Assembly (NCBI RefSeq): GCF_024171925.1
Contig: NZ_JAMTCO010000013.1
Location: 124,001-188,000 of the forward strand
From: Actinokineospora diospyrosa
GTDB taxonomy: Bacteria > Actinomycetota > Actinomycetes > Mycobacteriales > Pseudonocardiaceae
DNA: 64,000 bases
Direction: 5' to 3'
This document shows, piece by piece, positions 8,581 to 15,826 of the stretch. The stretch's first letter is position 1; each line of letters opens with the position of its first letter. Below the pieces are notes generated by a model. It was given only the letters and a program-made list of their open reading frames with translations. It had not been told where the DNA came from and did not search any database. The position numbers and the translations under genes were made by a program.

Positions 8581-9119
8581 CCACCAGCGTGCTGGGGTTC
8601 GCCGAACGCACCCCGTGGCTGCACACGATCGCGTCGGTCTACACGGACGGGGCACTGGTGCTGCTGGCCCTGCTGATGGTGACGGCGTGGCGGCGGGCCC
8701 GGCACCGGTCCCCGGCGGCGGCTGCCACGGCTGTGTGGGCTCCGGTGGCGGTCCTGCTGGCTTACGCGGTGAGCAACGTGGTGAAGGTGCTGGTACGCGA
8801 ACCCCGACCGTGTCAGGTCCTGCACCTGCCCACCGTCTCGCCGTGCGACTACGCCACGGACTTCTCCCTGCCCAGCAACCACGCCACCGTCGCCGCGGCG
8901 GCCGCGGTCGCCATCCTGCTCACCCACCGCGCGCTGGGGCTGACTGCCGTCGCCGTCACCCTGCTGGTCGGCGTTTCCCGCGTCTACCTGGGCGCGCACT
9001 ACCCGCACGACGTCCTCGTCGGATTTCTCATCGGGGCCGCGATCGGCACGACGGGCCTGTGGGCCTGCCGCCTCCTCATCGGCAGAGTCCCCTCCGTGCT
9101 CATCGCCGCTCGGGACTGA
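8577..9119 (+). CDS. PAP2-family phosphatase (possible undecaprenyl-diphosphate phosphatase)
   Basis: 180 residues with several transmembrane helices and the three-part PAP2 signature: KVLVREPRP (K-x6-RP), LPSNHAT, and SRVYLGAHYPHDV with the catalytic histidines. ATG 8577 overlaps the DedA stop (ATGA), with GAGGAG upstream, so it is translationally coupled. Membrane PAP2 enzymes dephosphorylate lipid phosphates such as C55-PP. Together with DedA this points to recycling of the undecaprenyl-phosphate carrier, in line with control by an envelope-type two-component system (inference). Confidence 0.93.
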   Translation: MTTSVLGFAERTPWLHTIASVYTDGALVLLALLMVTAWRRARHRSPAAAATAVWAPVAVLLAYAVSNVVKVLVREPRPCQVLHLPTVSPCDYATDFSLPSNHATVAAAAAVAILLTHRALGLTAVAVTLLVGVSRVYLGAHYPHDVLVGFLIGAAIGTTGLWACRLLIGRVPSVLIAARD

Positions 9120-9167
9120 CGCGCCCACCACCGGTCACCGAAGGAACACCGGTTGCCACAAACGGAC

Positions 9168-9202
9168 CAGGGTCCGCGGCGACGACCGCGCCGCGGACCC
9201 TG
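9168..9202. terminator. Bidirectional terminator
   Basis: Perfect 14-bp inverted repeat (arms 9168-9181 and 9189-9202, 7-nt loop) midway between the converging ends of the PAP2 gene (9119) and the secreted hydrolase (9239). Confidence 0.85.
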
Positions 9203-9238
9203 CACACCGGGCTCGCCCGAACGGCCCCGGTGCTCCGG

Positions 9239-10396
9239 TCACGGGGTGAAGACGACCTCGGGGAACCGCGGTGACGGGCCGTCCAGCAGGTGACCGGAGC
9301 GGCGCAGGTGCTGGTCGAAGAACGCCGCCGGGTAGGCCCGCTGCACCGCCACCGACCGGGCCGGGGCCACCGTGCCGATCTCCGCCTCGACCTGGGCTTG
9401 GTCCAAGCCGAGCAGCGGCGCCGCCTGGGGGAGCAGCACCGCGAGGTCGCCGTAGCTGCCGTGCGCGGCGCCGGTGAGGGTGATGTCGCGCTTCCAGCCC
9501 CGCAGGTTGGACCAGAACGTCGCCAGGTCCGGCAGGGTCTGCCGGGACGCGCGGGCGTTCATCAGCAGGTAGGGGCGGTCCAGGCCCGCGGTGACGACCG
9601 GACCGGTGACCGCGCCGTCGACGCCGATCCCCGCCCGCACGCGCGGATCGGCGAACAGCGTGGCCGCGGTCGTCGTCGCCCCGGCCGAGTAGCCGAACAT
9701 GCCGACCCGGGCCAGGTCGATCCCGCCGCGCAGACCGCGGGGCAGCGGGTGCCCGTCGACGTCCGGGTTGCCGCCCGCGTCGAGCGCCGTGAGCTGGTCG
9801 AGCACGAACCGGACGTCGGCGACCCTGGCCTCGGCCATCGCCGCACCGGTGTCCGGGCCGTCGGGCACCGGCAGGCTCACCCGCCCGCCGGGGAACTCGA
9901 CGAGGGCGTCGTGGGTGTGGTCGATGGTGACGACCAAGTAACCCCGACTCGCCAACTCCTCCACCACCACGGTGTTGGCCGACCGGAATGAGTCGTTGCC
10001 GGGGGAGTAGAGCACCACCGGCAGCCTGCCGCACCGCTCGACCGGGGCGCCGTCGTGGCCGTGGGTGTCCGGGACGCGCAGGTCCCCCGGCGCGACACCG
10101 TTGTCGACCGCGTACCGGGCCGCGGCGGCGGGCGGGAGCCAGGGGACGACCGGGTGGCGGTTGGCGTCGCGGGCGGGGTACCAGAGGCTGATCATCAGCT
10201 CCCTGGGCGATTCCGGTGCGCCCCACGGGTCGTGGCGGGCGTGGTCGACCAGGTGCAGTGCCGTGGTGCCGACCGGGTGGGGACCGGTTGGCGGGGGCAG
10301 GGTGAGGACGAGCGGGCTGGCGGTGGCGGTCGCGCCGGTGCCCAGCACCAGGCTCACGGCGAGCGGGACCACCGCTGCCAGGCGGCTGAATCGCAT
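9239..10396 (-). CDS. Secreted alpha/beta hydrolase (PAF-acetylhydrolase-like)
   Basis: 385 residues starting at ATG 10396, which has AGGAGG 4 nt upstream. The N-terminus is a Sec signal peptide (FSRLAAVVPLAVSLVLG, predicted cut near TATA-SPL). The mature part has the lipase-fold pattern: the strand LPVVLYSPGNDSFRSA (oxyanion region), nucleophile elbow GYSAG, and late histidine in GAAHGSYGD. The layout matches bacterial platelet-activating-factor acetylhydrolase-like esterases. It is transcribed alone, divergent from the NarL-type kinase. The natural substrate is unknown, presumably an ester or lipid outside the cell. Confidence 0.88.
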   Translation of the reverse strand: MRFSRLAAVVPLAVSLVLGTGATATASPLVLTLPPPTGPHPVGTTALHLVDHARHDPWGAPESPRELMISLWYPARDANRHPVVPWLPPAAAARYAVDNGVAPGDLRVPDTHGHDGAPVERCGRLPVVLYSPGNDSFRSANTVVVEELASRGYLVVTIDHTHDALVEFPGGRVSLPVPDGPDTGAAMAEARVADVRFVLDQLTALDAGGNPDVDGHPLPRGLRGGIDLARVGMFGYSAGATTTAATLFADPRVRAGIGVDGAVTGPVVTAGLDRPYLLMNARASRQTLPDLATFWSNLRGWKRDITLTGAAHGSYGDLAVLLPQAAPLLGLDQAQVEAEIGTVAPARSVAVQRAYPAAFFDQHLRRSGHLLDGPSPRFPEVVFTP

Positions 10397-10455
10397 GGGA
10401 CCTCCTTGTGGACTCGGCTGTCGCCGGTAACGATTTCCCTTCGCGGCAAGGGATT

Positions 10456-10522
10456 CATCAGCCCGTGAGCCGGTTTCGCGACCGCGCACCTATGCCCTGG
10501 GGCATACGCCTGTGGGCTGATG
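10456..10522. promoter_or_regulatory. Nested dyads in the divergent hydrolase / two-component promoter region
   Basis: Two inverted repeats: a 16-bp palindrome at 10491-10506 (TATGCCCTGGGGCATA), and 9-bp arms CATCAGCCC (10456-10464) and GGGCTGATG (10514-10522) that enclose it. They lie 20-90 bp upstream of the leaderless promoter of the kinase at 10555 and 60 bp from the divergent hydrolase start. They are good candidates for binding by the NarL-type regulator encoded at 11688 (inference). Confidence 0.55.
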
Positions 10523-10542
10523 TCCGCGCGACGGATGTGCTC

Positions 10543-10548
10543 TAGCGT
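10543..10548 (+). promoter_or_regulatory. -10 element TAGCGT of a leaderless promoter
   Basis: TAGCGT sits 6 nt before ATG 10555 and there is no ribosome site, so transcription probably starts at or next to the A of the start codon. The same GCTCTAGCGTC context precedes the protease start at 13439. A weak -35-like TGTCCG lies 16 nt upstream. Confidence 0.6.
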
Positions 10549-10554
10549 CGTGGC

Positions 10555-11691
10555 ATGCGCGACGGTTCGCGGTTCGGTCGATGGGTCGACATCGTTGTCG
10601 TGGTGGTTCACGGCGTTGTGCTCGGGGCTGTCCTGTTCGCCCAGAACAGTCCTCTTGGGACGTTCCGGCTCAGTCCGGCCGGGATCGCCGCGGTGCCGGG
10701 GCAGATCGGGTTGCTCGGTGTGCTCTGCCTGCTGTTGTCGTGCGCGGCGGTGCTCACGCGCAGGAGGTGGCCCTCGACGGCCGCGGTCCTGCTCCTGGCG
10801 GCCGCTTTGCCGCTGTCGTCCCCGTGGCTGGTCCTGTTGCCGTGGATATCGCTGCTCTACTCGGTGGCGGTCACCTCGGACCGGCGGCCTGGCGTCGTGA
10901 CGCTCCTGGCGGCGCTGGCGACAACGCTCGTGCACCACAACGGCGTCTTGGTGCACGCGGTGGTTCCGGGGATGGTGATGGTGATCGCGTGGTTGGTCGG
11001 GGTGGCGGTGGGTGGGCACCGCGCCCGTGTCGCCGAGCGGATCCACCGCGCCGAGGCGGAGGCCGCGCGAGCCAAGCAGCGCGTCGTGGACGAGCGGTTG
11101 CGCATCGCCCGCGACCTGCACGACGTGATCGCCCACGGCATGAGCGTCATCACGGTGCAAGCGGGATACGCGCACCTGGTGCTCGATGACCGGCCGGGCC
11201 AGGCGCGTACCGCGCTCGGCGCCATCGAGACCACGGGCCGCGAGACCCTGGTGGAGATGCGCCGCCTGCTCGGTGTGCTGCGCGCGGAACCCGACGACGA
11301 GACCGGACCGCCGGGCCTGGCCAACCTGGGTGAACTCGTCGTCCGAACACGGAGCGCGGGCGTCGCGGTCGAGGTCGTGGTGCGCGGTGAGACCCGCGAC
11401 CTTCCGGCAGGCGTCGACGTGTCCGCGTACCGGATAGCGCAGGAGGCGTTGACCAACGTGGTGAAGCACGCGAACACCGACTCCTGCGTGCTCACCGTCG
11501 AGATCACCGGCGACGCGCTGTGCGTGGAGGTGGTCGACCGCGGCCGCGGTGGCCAGGCCAATGCCGGGCACGGCCTCGCCGGGATGCGGGAGCGGGCGGC
11601 CGCGCACGGTGGGACGGTCGAGGCGGAACCGGTGCCCGGTGGCGGGTTCGCGGTACGGGCCCGGCTCCCGCTCGCCGGGGTGCCCGCGTGA
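10555..11691 (+). CDS. Sensor histidine kinase, NarL/DesK class
   Basis: 378 residues. About five transmembrane helices span the first 160 residues with no sizeable exterior domain, then a coiled segment, the HisKA_3 dimerisation box with phospho-acceptor His189 in RIARDLHDVIAHGMSVI, and a HATPase domain (N-box ALTNVVKHA, then VVDRGRGG and GHGLAGMRERA). This is the DesK-like architecture that often senses membrane state. Start is ATG 10555 (leaderless). Its TGA overlaps the regulator GTG (GTGA, 11688-11691). Confidence 0.95.
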   Translation: MRDGSRFGRWVDIVVVVVHGVVLGAVLFAQNSPLGTFRLSPAGIAAVPGQIGLLGVLCLLLSCAAVLTRRRWPSTAAVLLLAAALPLSSPWLVLLPWISLLYSVAVTSDRRPGVVTLLAALATTLVHHNGVLVHAVVPGMVMVIAWLVGVAVGGHRARVAERIHRAEAEAARAKQRVVDERLRIARDLHDVIAHGMSVITVQAGYAHLVLDDRPGQARTALGAIETTGRETLVEMRRLLGVLRAEPDDETGPPGLANLGELVVRTRSAGVAVEVVVRGETRDLPAGVDVSAYRIAQEALTNVVKHANTDSCVLTVEITGDALCVEVVDRGRGGQANAGHGLAGMRERAAAHGGTVEAEPVPGGGFAVRARLPLAGVPA

Positions 11692-12326
11692 GCACGCGCG
11701 TGCTGATCGCCGACGACCAGGACCTGATGCGGGCGGGGTTGTGCGGGATCGTCGACTCGGCCGAGGACCTCGAGGTCGTCGGCGCCGCCGAGAACGGCCT
11801 GCGCGCCGTCGAACTGGCTCGCGACCTGCGTCCCGACGTGGTGCTGATGGACATCCGCATGCCCGGGTTGGACGGGGTGGCCGCCACCGCCCGGGTCACC
11901 GCCTCGACCGCGGCCCGGGTCCTGGTGCTGACCACCTTCGACCTCGACGAACACGTCCACGCCGCGCTGCGCGCCGGGGCCAGCGGGTTCCTGCTCAAGG
12001 ACACACCACCGCGCGATCTCCTCGCCGCGCTGCGCGTCATCGCCGGGGGCGAAGCCCTCCTGGCCCCCACCACCACCCGACGGCTCATCGCCGAGTTCAC
12101 CAAGCTCCCCGCACCGGTCCGCGGCCCCGCCCGGTTGCCGATCACCGACCGGGAACGGGAGGTGCTCACCCTCGTCGCCCGCGGCCGGACCAACGTGGAG
12201 ATCGCCGAACACCTCCACATCAGCCCCGGCACGGCCAAATCACATGTCCGCAGCCTGCTGATGAAACTCGGGGCTCGCGACCGCGTGCACCTGGTCCTCC
12301 TCGCTCTCGGAGCGGGATTGGGGTGA
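11688..12326 (+). CDS. Response regulator, NarL/FixJ family
   Basis: 212 residues. The receiver domain has ADDQ, phospho-acceptor Asp55 in VLMDIRMPG, a TTF segment and LLKDTPP. The C-terminal LuxR-type helix-turn-helix contains LTDREREVL-like LPITDREREVLTLVA and ISPGTAKSHVRSLLMKLG. The start GTG 11688 is chosen by the 4-bp overlap with the kinase stop and because it opens directly on the conserved first strand; the longer frame from 11520 is antistructural overlap. It probably controls its own promoter and perhaps the divergent hydrolase. Confidence 0.95.
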   Translation: MSTRVLIADDQDLMRAGLCGIVDSAEDLEVVGAAENGLRAVELARDLRPDVVLMDIRMPGLDGVAATARVTASTAARVLVLTTFDLDEHVHAALRAGASGFLLKDTPPRDLLAALRVIAGGEALLAPTTTRRLIAEFTKLPAPVRGPARLPITDREREVLTLVARGRTNVEIAEHLHISPGTAKSHVRSLLMKLGARDRVHLVLLALGAGLG

Positions 12327-12385
12327 GAATGGCCGGACGACCTTTATGCGCCTCGTTTCGCACGCCCAGTCAGGTGATGTGATCA

Positions 12386-12412
12386 GGAGGTGAGCGCCGA
12401 CTAGTCACCTCC
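12386..12412. terminator. 8-bp inverted repeat after the regulator gene
   Basis: GGAGGTGA (12386-12393) and TCACCTCC (12405-12412) flank an 11-nt loop. It is either a weak terminator of the two-component operon (60 nt after its stop) or an operator just upstream of the DUF1990 promoter. Confidence 0.4.
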
Positions 12413-12433
12413 GGGAGCGGTCCCTGTGTCTGG

Positions 12434-12439
12434 GATACT
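12434..12439 (+). promoter_or_regulatory. -10 element GATACT of a leaderless promoter
   Basis: GATACT lies 6 nt before the GTG at 12446 (second of two adjacent GTGs), with no ribosome site. The mRNA probably starts at the initiation codon. Confidence 0.5.
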
Positions 12440-12445
12440 CGAGTG

Positions 12446-13141
12446 GTGCGCATCCGACGGTTCAGTGATCCGGAAATGTTGTTGGCTGAACTGGTTGGGC
12501 GCCGGATCAACTACGCCGTGGCCGAGGTGGGTCCTGGCTGGTACCGCGACGATCATCGGCGGATCTTGGGGTACGAGGAAGTGGGCCCGCCGATCCCCGG
12601 CGGGTTGTTTACTCGGGCGGTCGAGTTGGTGCGGGGATATGAGTTCGCGCCTCCTGAGTTGATTCGGGGGTACTTTCGGCAGGGGTCGTTGTTGCTGGGG
12701 CGGGACATGGTGCTGGAGGGCTGCTTTTGCGGCGTTCGGTTCTTGATGGGGGTGCGGGTCACGGCGGTTCTGGATTCGGTGGATGCCCAGGTCAGTCGGT
12801 GGGGGTGGGCGTATGAGACCCTCGACGGGCACCTGGAACGGGGGAGGGTGGATTACGAGGTCGGCAAGGACCACGTGACGGGTGCGGTGGAGTTCCGGGC
12901 ACACTCGTATTCTCGGCCTTCGCACGAGGCACACCCGATCCTCCGCTTCGGTTGGGCCATCTTCGGACGTCGTGTCCAGTTGCGTTTCTACCGGCGGGTC
13001 GGCGAGCAGATGGCCGCCCTCACCGCGGACCGGCCCATCACTGTCGCACCGACGGTCCAAGCCCGGCTGTCACGCCCAGGCCTCACGATCATCGACGGCG
13101 GTAGGCGCACACCGCCGATGACGTCGTCTTCAGGTGCGTGA
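12446..13141 (+). CDS. DUF1990 family protein
   Basis: 231 residues. The pattern GYEEVG, then WGWAYETLDGHLERGRVDYEV, then VEFRAHSYSRPSHEAHPIL is the hallmark of DUF1990, a family of uncharacterised actinobacterial/plant proteins related to the START/SRPBCC-type fold. The C-terminal 30 residues are a divergent extension. Two adjacent GTG codons (12443, 12446) can start it; spacing from the -10 favours 12446. Single gene. Function unknown. Confidence 0.85.
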   Translation: MRIRRFSDPEMLLAELVGRRINYAVAEVGPGWYRDDHRRILGYEEVGPPIPGGLFTRAVELVRGYEFAPPELIRGYFRQGSLLLGRDMVLEGCFCGVRFLMGVRVTAVLDSVDAQVSRWGWAYETLDGHLERGRVDYEVGKDHVTGAVEFRAHSYSRPSHEAHPILRFGWAIFGRRVQLRFYRRVGEQMAALTADRPITVAPTVQARLSRPGLTIIDGGRRTPPMTSSSGA

Positions 13142-13206
13142 CTGCGGGCGTCCTGGAACAGTGTCCAGTTCGCCCCGTATTGCTTTCTTTTTCGGTCGAT
13201 GAGCGG

Positions 13207-13311
13207 GTTCCGCTGTCCCGCACCACCACCCTCGCCTTGTTGGACACCTATGCCTTCTCCGACAACGGGTTCACCGACGTCACCGGCTTCGCCGTCGTGA
13301 CCTCCTGCTGA
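13207..13311 (+). other. Short coding-like remnant
   Basis: A 34-codon open stretch with strong third-position G/C, ending TGA at 13311 and encoding a tail such as YAFSDNGFTDVTGF. It lacks a start codon and ribosome site. It looks like the 3' end of a lost gene. I do not recognise the family. Confidence 0.25.
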
Positions 13312-13425
13312 CTGTGCCGCCCGGGTGACGCTCCGTCGTGGACGGTCGTGTTGGGTGTGGCGAACCTCCGACGAACAGGGGATGAAAGCGGGTTCGCGTT
13401 CGTGTCGCCGGAGTGCCTCGCGCTC

Positions 13426-13431
13426 TAGCGT
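13426..13431 (+). promoter_or_regulatory. -10 element TAGCGT of a leaderless promoter
   Basis: TAGCGT ends 7 nt before ATG 13439, in the same GCTCTAGCGTC context as the element at 10543. No ribosome site is present. Confidence 0.55.
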
Positions 13432-13438
13432 CCGGGAC

Positions 13439-15376
13439 ATGATCGGTGTGCGTCGGATCGCGCTGGCCAGTGCGATGTGTGTGGTGTCCCTGCTCGTGGC
13501 GGTCGGACCGGCCGGGGCGGTGGGCAACGGGGTGGATCCGGGGACGACGGTGATCCGCGAGCCGGTGAGCGGCCGGGCGGTCGACGACTGGAAGCTCGCC
13601 GGGCGCGCGAGCGCCTCCGGCGTGCAGGTCGCGCCGCAATGGGTGCTCACGACCAGGCACGCGCCGGGATCGGTCGGCGGGTCGTTCACCAACGCCTACG
13701 GGACCGCGAAGATCGACTCGGTGACCTCGTGCCCGGGGTCCAACTGCGACCTCAGCCTGTCCCACCTCGCCGTGGCGCTGCCCGCGCCCGCGTTCGTCGA
13801 CCTGGTGGACAACGGGATCCCGCGCGCGGACAACACCCTCGCGGGCTCGGCGCTCGCGGTCGGCCTGGGCGGCGGAAAGCTCACGGCGGGGTGGACGTCA
13901 CCGACCGGCGGGCTGATGCTGTCCACTTTGGTCAACCCGCCGACGGCGATCCCCGGCGACAGCGGCGGTCCCGTGTTCTACCACCGGCCCGGCGACACCA
14001 GCGGCCACCTGTTCGGCCTGATGACCTACGCCTCGACCGGCGTGATCAGCGGGGTGCCGCAGTTCACCGCCGAGGCCAAGACCTTCATCAGCGGTGTCGT
14101 GGGGACCGCGGTGCGGTGGACGACCTTCGACCAGCTCGGCCCGCGACCGCAGCTGCCCGCCGCGATCACCGACTTCACCGCGTCCGCGACGCAGAACTCG
14201 ATCCGGATGGACTGGAAGCCGGTGCCCGCGGTCACGGCGTACACCGCGGTGCTGATCAACCCGGACAACCCGGCCGACCGCAAACTGGTGCGTACCAACG
14301 CCACCACGGCCACCTTCGCCGTGGCAGCGGGCGTGCGGTGGGGCGCGTTCGTGCTCCCGGAGACCGCGAACGGACAGGCACTGGTGCCCGCCGGGATGGA
14401 CACCATGGGGTCGACGATCACCTACCGCTACTTCCGCTACGTCGCCGCGGGCCCGCCGCCCACTCCGGTCCGCAACGTCACCGCCGAGTCGACCTCGACC
14501 GGGTTCACGGTCCTCTGGGAGCGCGGTCCCGAGGCTCTCCCGGAGGTGAACAACACCGAGGTCCGCGTGTGCGTGCCCAGTGACATCCTCTGTGGGCGCC
14601 CCATTCTCCGGGTGACCTCCGAGCAGCCCGGGGTGGACATCACCATTCCCGGTGTGGCCTACGGCGACCGGTTCATCCTAGCGTTGACCGACCGCAACCC
14701 GTCCGGGACGGCGGCGCAGGCCGTGGTGCCGGTCACCCACCTGCCGCTGCTGCCGCCGACCGCGGCCCGCTCGCTGTCCGCCCACGTGACCGACACGAAG
14801 ATCACCTTCAGCTACGACGCCCGCGGCGACGACCCGGTCACCATGGTCCCGCTCGGCCGCTACCGCCAGCACGCCCCGGCCGACATCTACCTGGTGTCGT
14901 TCGTCGACCTGCAGGGCCGCAAACGCACCCTCCCCGCGGTCAACCCCGCGACCCAGCCCACCTTCGACGTGAACCCCGCCACCTCCCGGCTCACCCCCGG
15001 CCGCTACGACTTCACCCTGACCCCGCACAGCTGGAACTGGGGCGACGGCAAGTCGATCACCCTGTCGGTCCAGATCGGCACCCCCGGCGACTACTCCGTC
15101 GCGGCCAAGGTCCCCCCGGCGCCCGTGCTCACCGGCGCCAACCCGATCACCTGGACCCAACCGCCCCCCACCGCGAACCAGTCCGGTGTGGACTCCTACC
15201 TCCTCGTCGAACTGATCAGCGGCCAGGTCTACGAACTCGGCCCCGACGTCCGCGACTTCGACCCGTACTCGGCGCACCTGCAACGAGACCAGCACTGGCA
15301 GATCATCGCCGCGAACTACGAGTACGGCCAATCCCTCCCCACAACCGCCGCCCCCATCGAGGTCCCCGGCGACTAA
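13439..15376 (+). CDS. Secreted trypsin-like serine protease with fibronectin-III-like repeats
   Basis: 645 residues. Signal peptide at residues 1-28 (RIALASAMCVVSLLVAVGPAGA). The protease domain shows the S1 triad: His74 in TTRHAPG, Asp104 in NCDLSLSHL and Ser175 in PGDSGGPVF. The usual AHC context is altered to TRH. The remaining 400 residues are beta-rich modules resembling fibronectin type III domains (starts near ITDFTASATQ, VRNVTAEST and ARSLSAHVT), a common substrate- or wall-binding tail in actinomycete exoenzymes. The start at 13439 is preferred over the longer frame at 13325 because of the signal peptide and the leaderless promoter. Monocistronic, with its own terminator. Confidence 0.88.
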   Translation: MIGVRRIALASAMCVVSLLVAVGPAGAVGNGVDPGTTVIREPVSGRAVDDWKLAGRASASGVQVAPQWVLTTRHAPGSVGGSFTNAYGTAKIDSVTSCPGSNCDLSLSHLAVALPAPAFVDLVDNGIPRADNTLAGSALAVGLGGGKLTAGWTSPTGGLMLSTLVNPPTAIPGDSGGPVFYHRPGDTSGHLFGLMTYASTGVISGVPQFTAEAKTFISGVVGTAVRWTTFDQLGPRPQLPAAITDFTASATQNSIRMDWKPVPAVTAYTAVLINPDNPADRKLVRTNATTATFAVAAGVRWGAFVLPETANGQALVPAGMDTMGSTITYRYFRYVAAGPPPTPVRNVTAESTSTGFTVLWERGPEALPEVNNTEVRVCVPSDILCGRPILRVTSEQPGVDITIPGVAYGDRFILALTDRNPSGTAAQAVVPVTHLPLLPPTAARSLSAHVTDTKITFSYDARGDDPVTMVPLGRYRQHAPADIYLVSFVDLQGRKRTLPAVNPATQPTFDVNPATSRLTPGRYDFTLTPHSWNWGDGKSITLSVQIGTPGDYSVAAKVPPAPVLTGANPITWTQPPPTANQSGVDSYLLVELISGQVYELGPDVRDFDPYSAHLQRDQHWQIIAANYEYGQSLPTTAAPIEVPGD

Positions 15377-15385
15377 CCACCCCCT

Positions 15386-15414
15386 CCCGGCCGGTCGACC
15401 GACGACCGGCCGGG
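15386..15414 (+). terminator. Terminator of the protease gene
   Basis: Perfect 12-bp inverted repeat (15386-15397 / 15403-15414, 5-nt loop) starting 9 nt after the stop codon. Confidence 0.85.
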
Positions 15415-15482
15415 AACGGGCATGCCGTTCCAGCCCTCAGCCGTCGAGGCTCGTGAATCCTGTCTGATGGTGGGCGCCTGCA

Positions 15483-15620
15483 GAGCTCGCGCACCGGATC
15501 AGCCCGCAGGGTGGCGCCGATTCGGACCGCGAGCAACGCGTTCCCACCCAGCTCCAAGAAGTCGTCGTCGAGGTCGACCACCGCCTCGAGCACCTCGAGA
15601 TCGTTCTCGGGTACGGCCAA
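15483..15620 (-). pseudogene. Relic of an NRPS/PKS carrier-protein domain
   Basis: The minus-strand frame reads EAVVDLDDDFLELGGNALL followed by AVRIGATLRA, which matches the peptidyl-carrier signature DDFFELGGxSLLAVRL. The phosphopantetheine-bearing serine is replaced by alanine (GGNAL), and no adenylation or condensation domain surrounds it. About 45 residues survive before the frame becomes unrelated. This is a dead fragment of a biosynthetic gene. Alternative: chance similarity, but the match covers the whole signature. Confidence 0.6.
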
Positions 15621-15826
15621 GGTGCTGAGCAGTCCACCGCCCCTCGCCGCCCATCCTTGTCAGTGACGTGGCGACGGCATCCCGGACGTGGCTCAACCCG
15701 TCGAGGTTGTCGCCGTACCCCTGACCACGACACCTCGTCCGGAAGCCCCGGGCCGAGATCGGCGGGCGGACAGTACCCAGTACGCTGGCTGGGCCGTCGG
15801 GGTGGCGGGGCAAGGGGAGCGGACGA

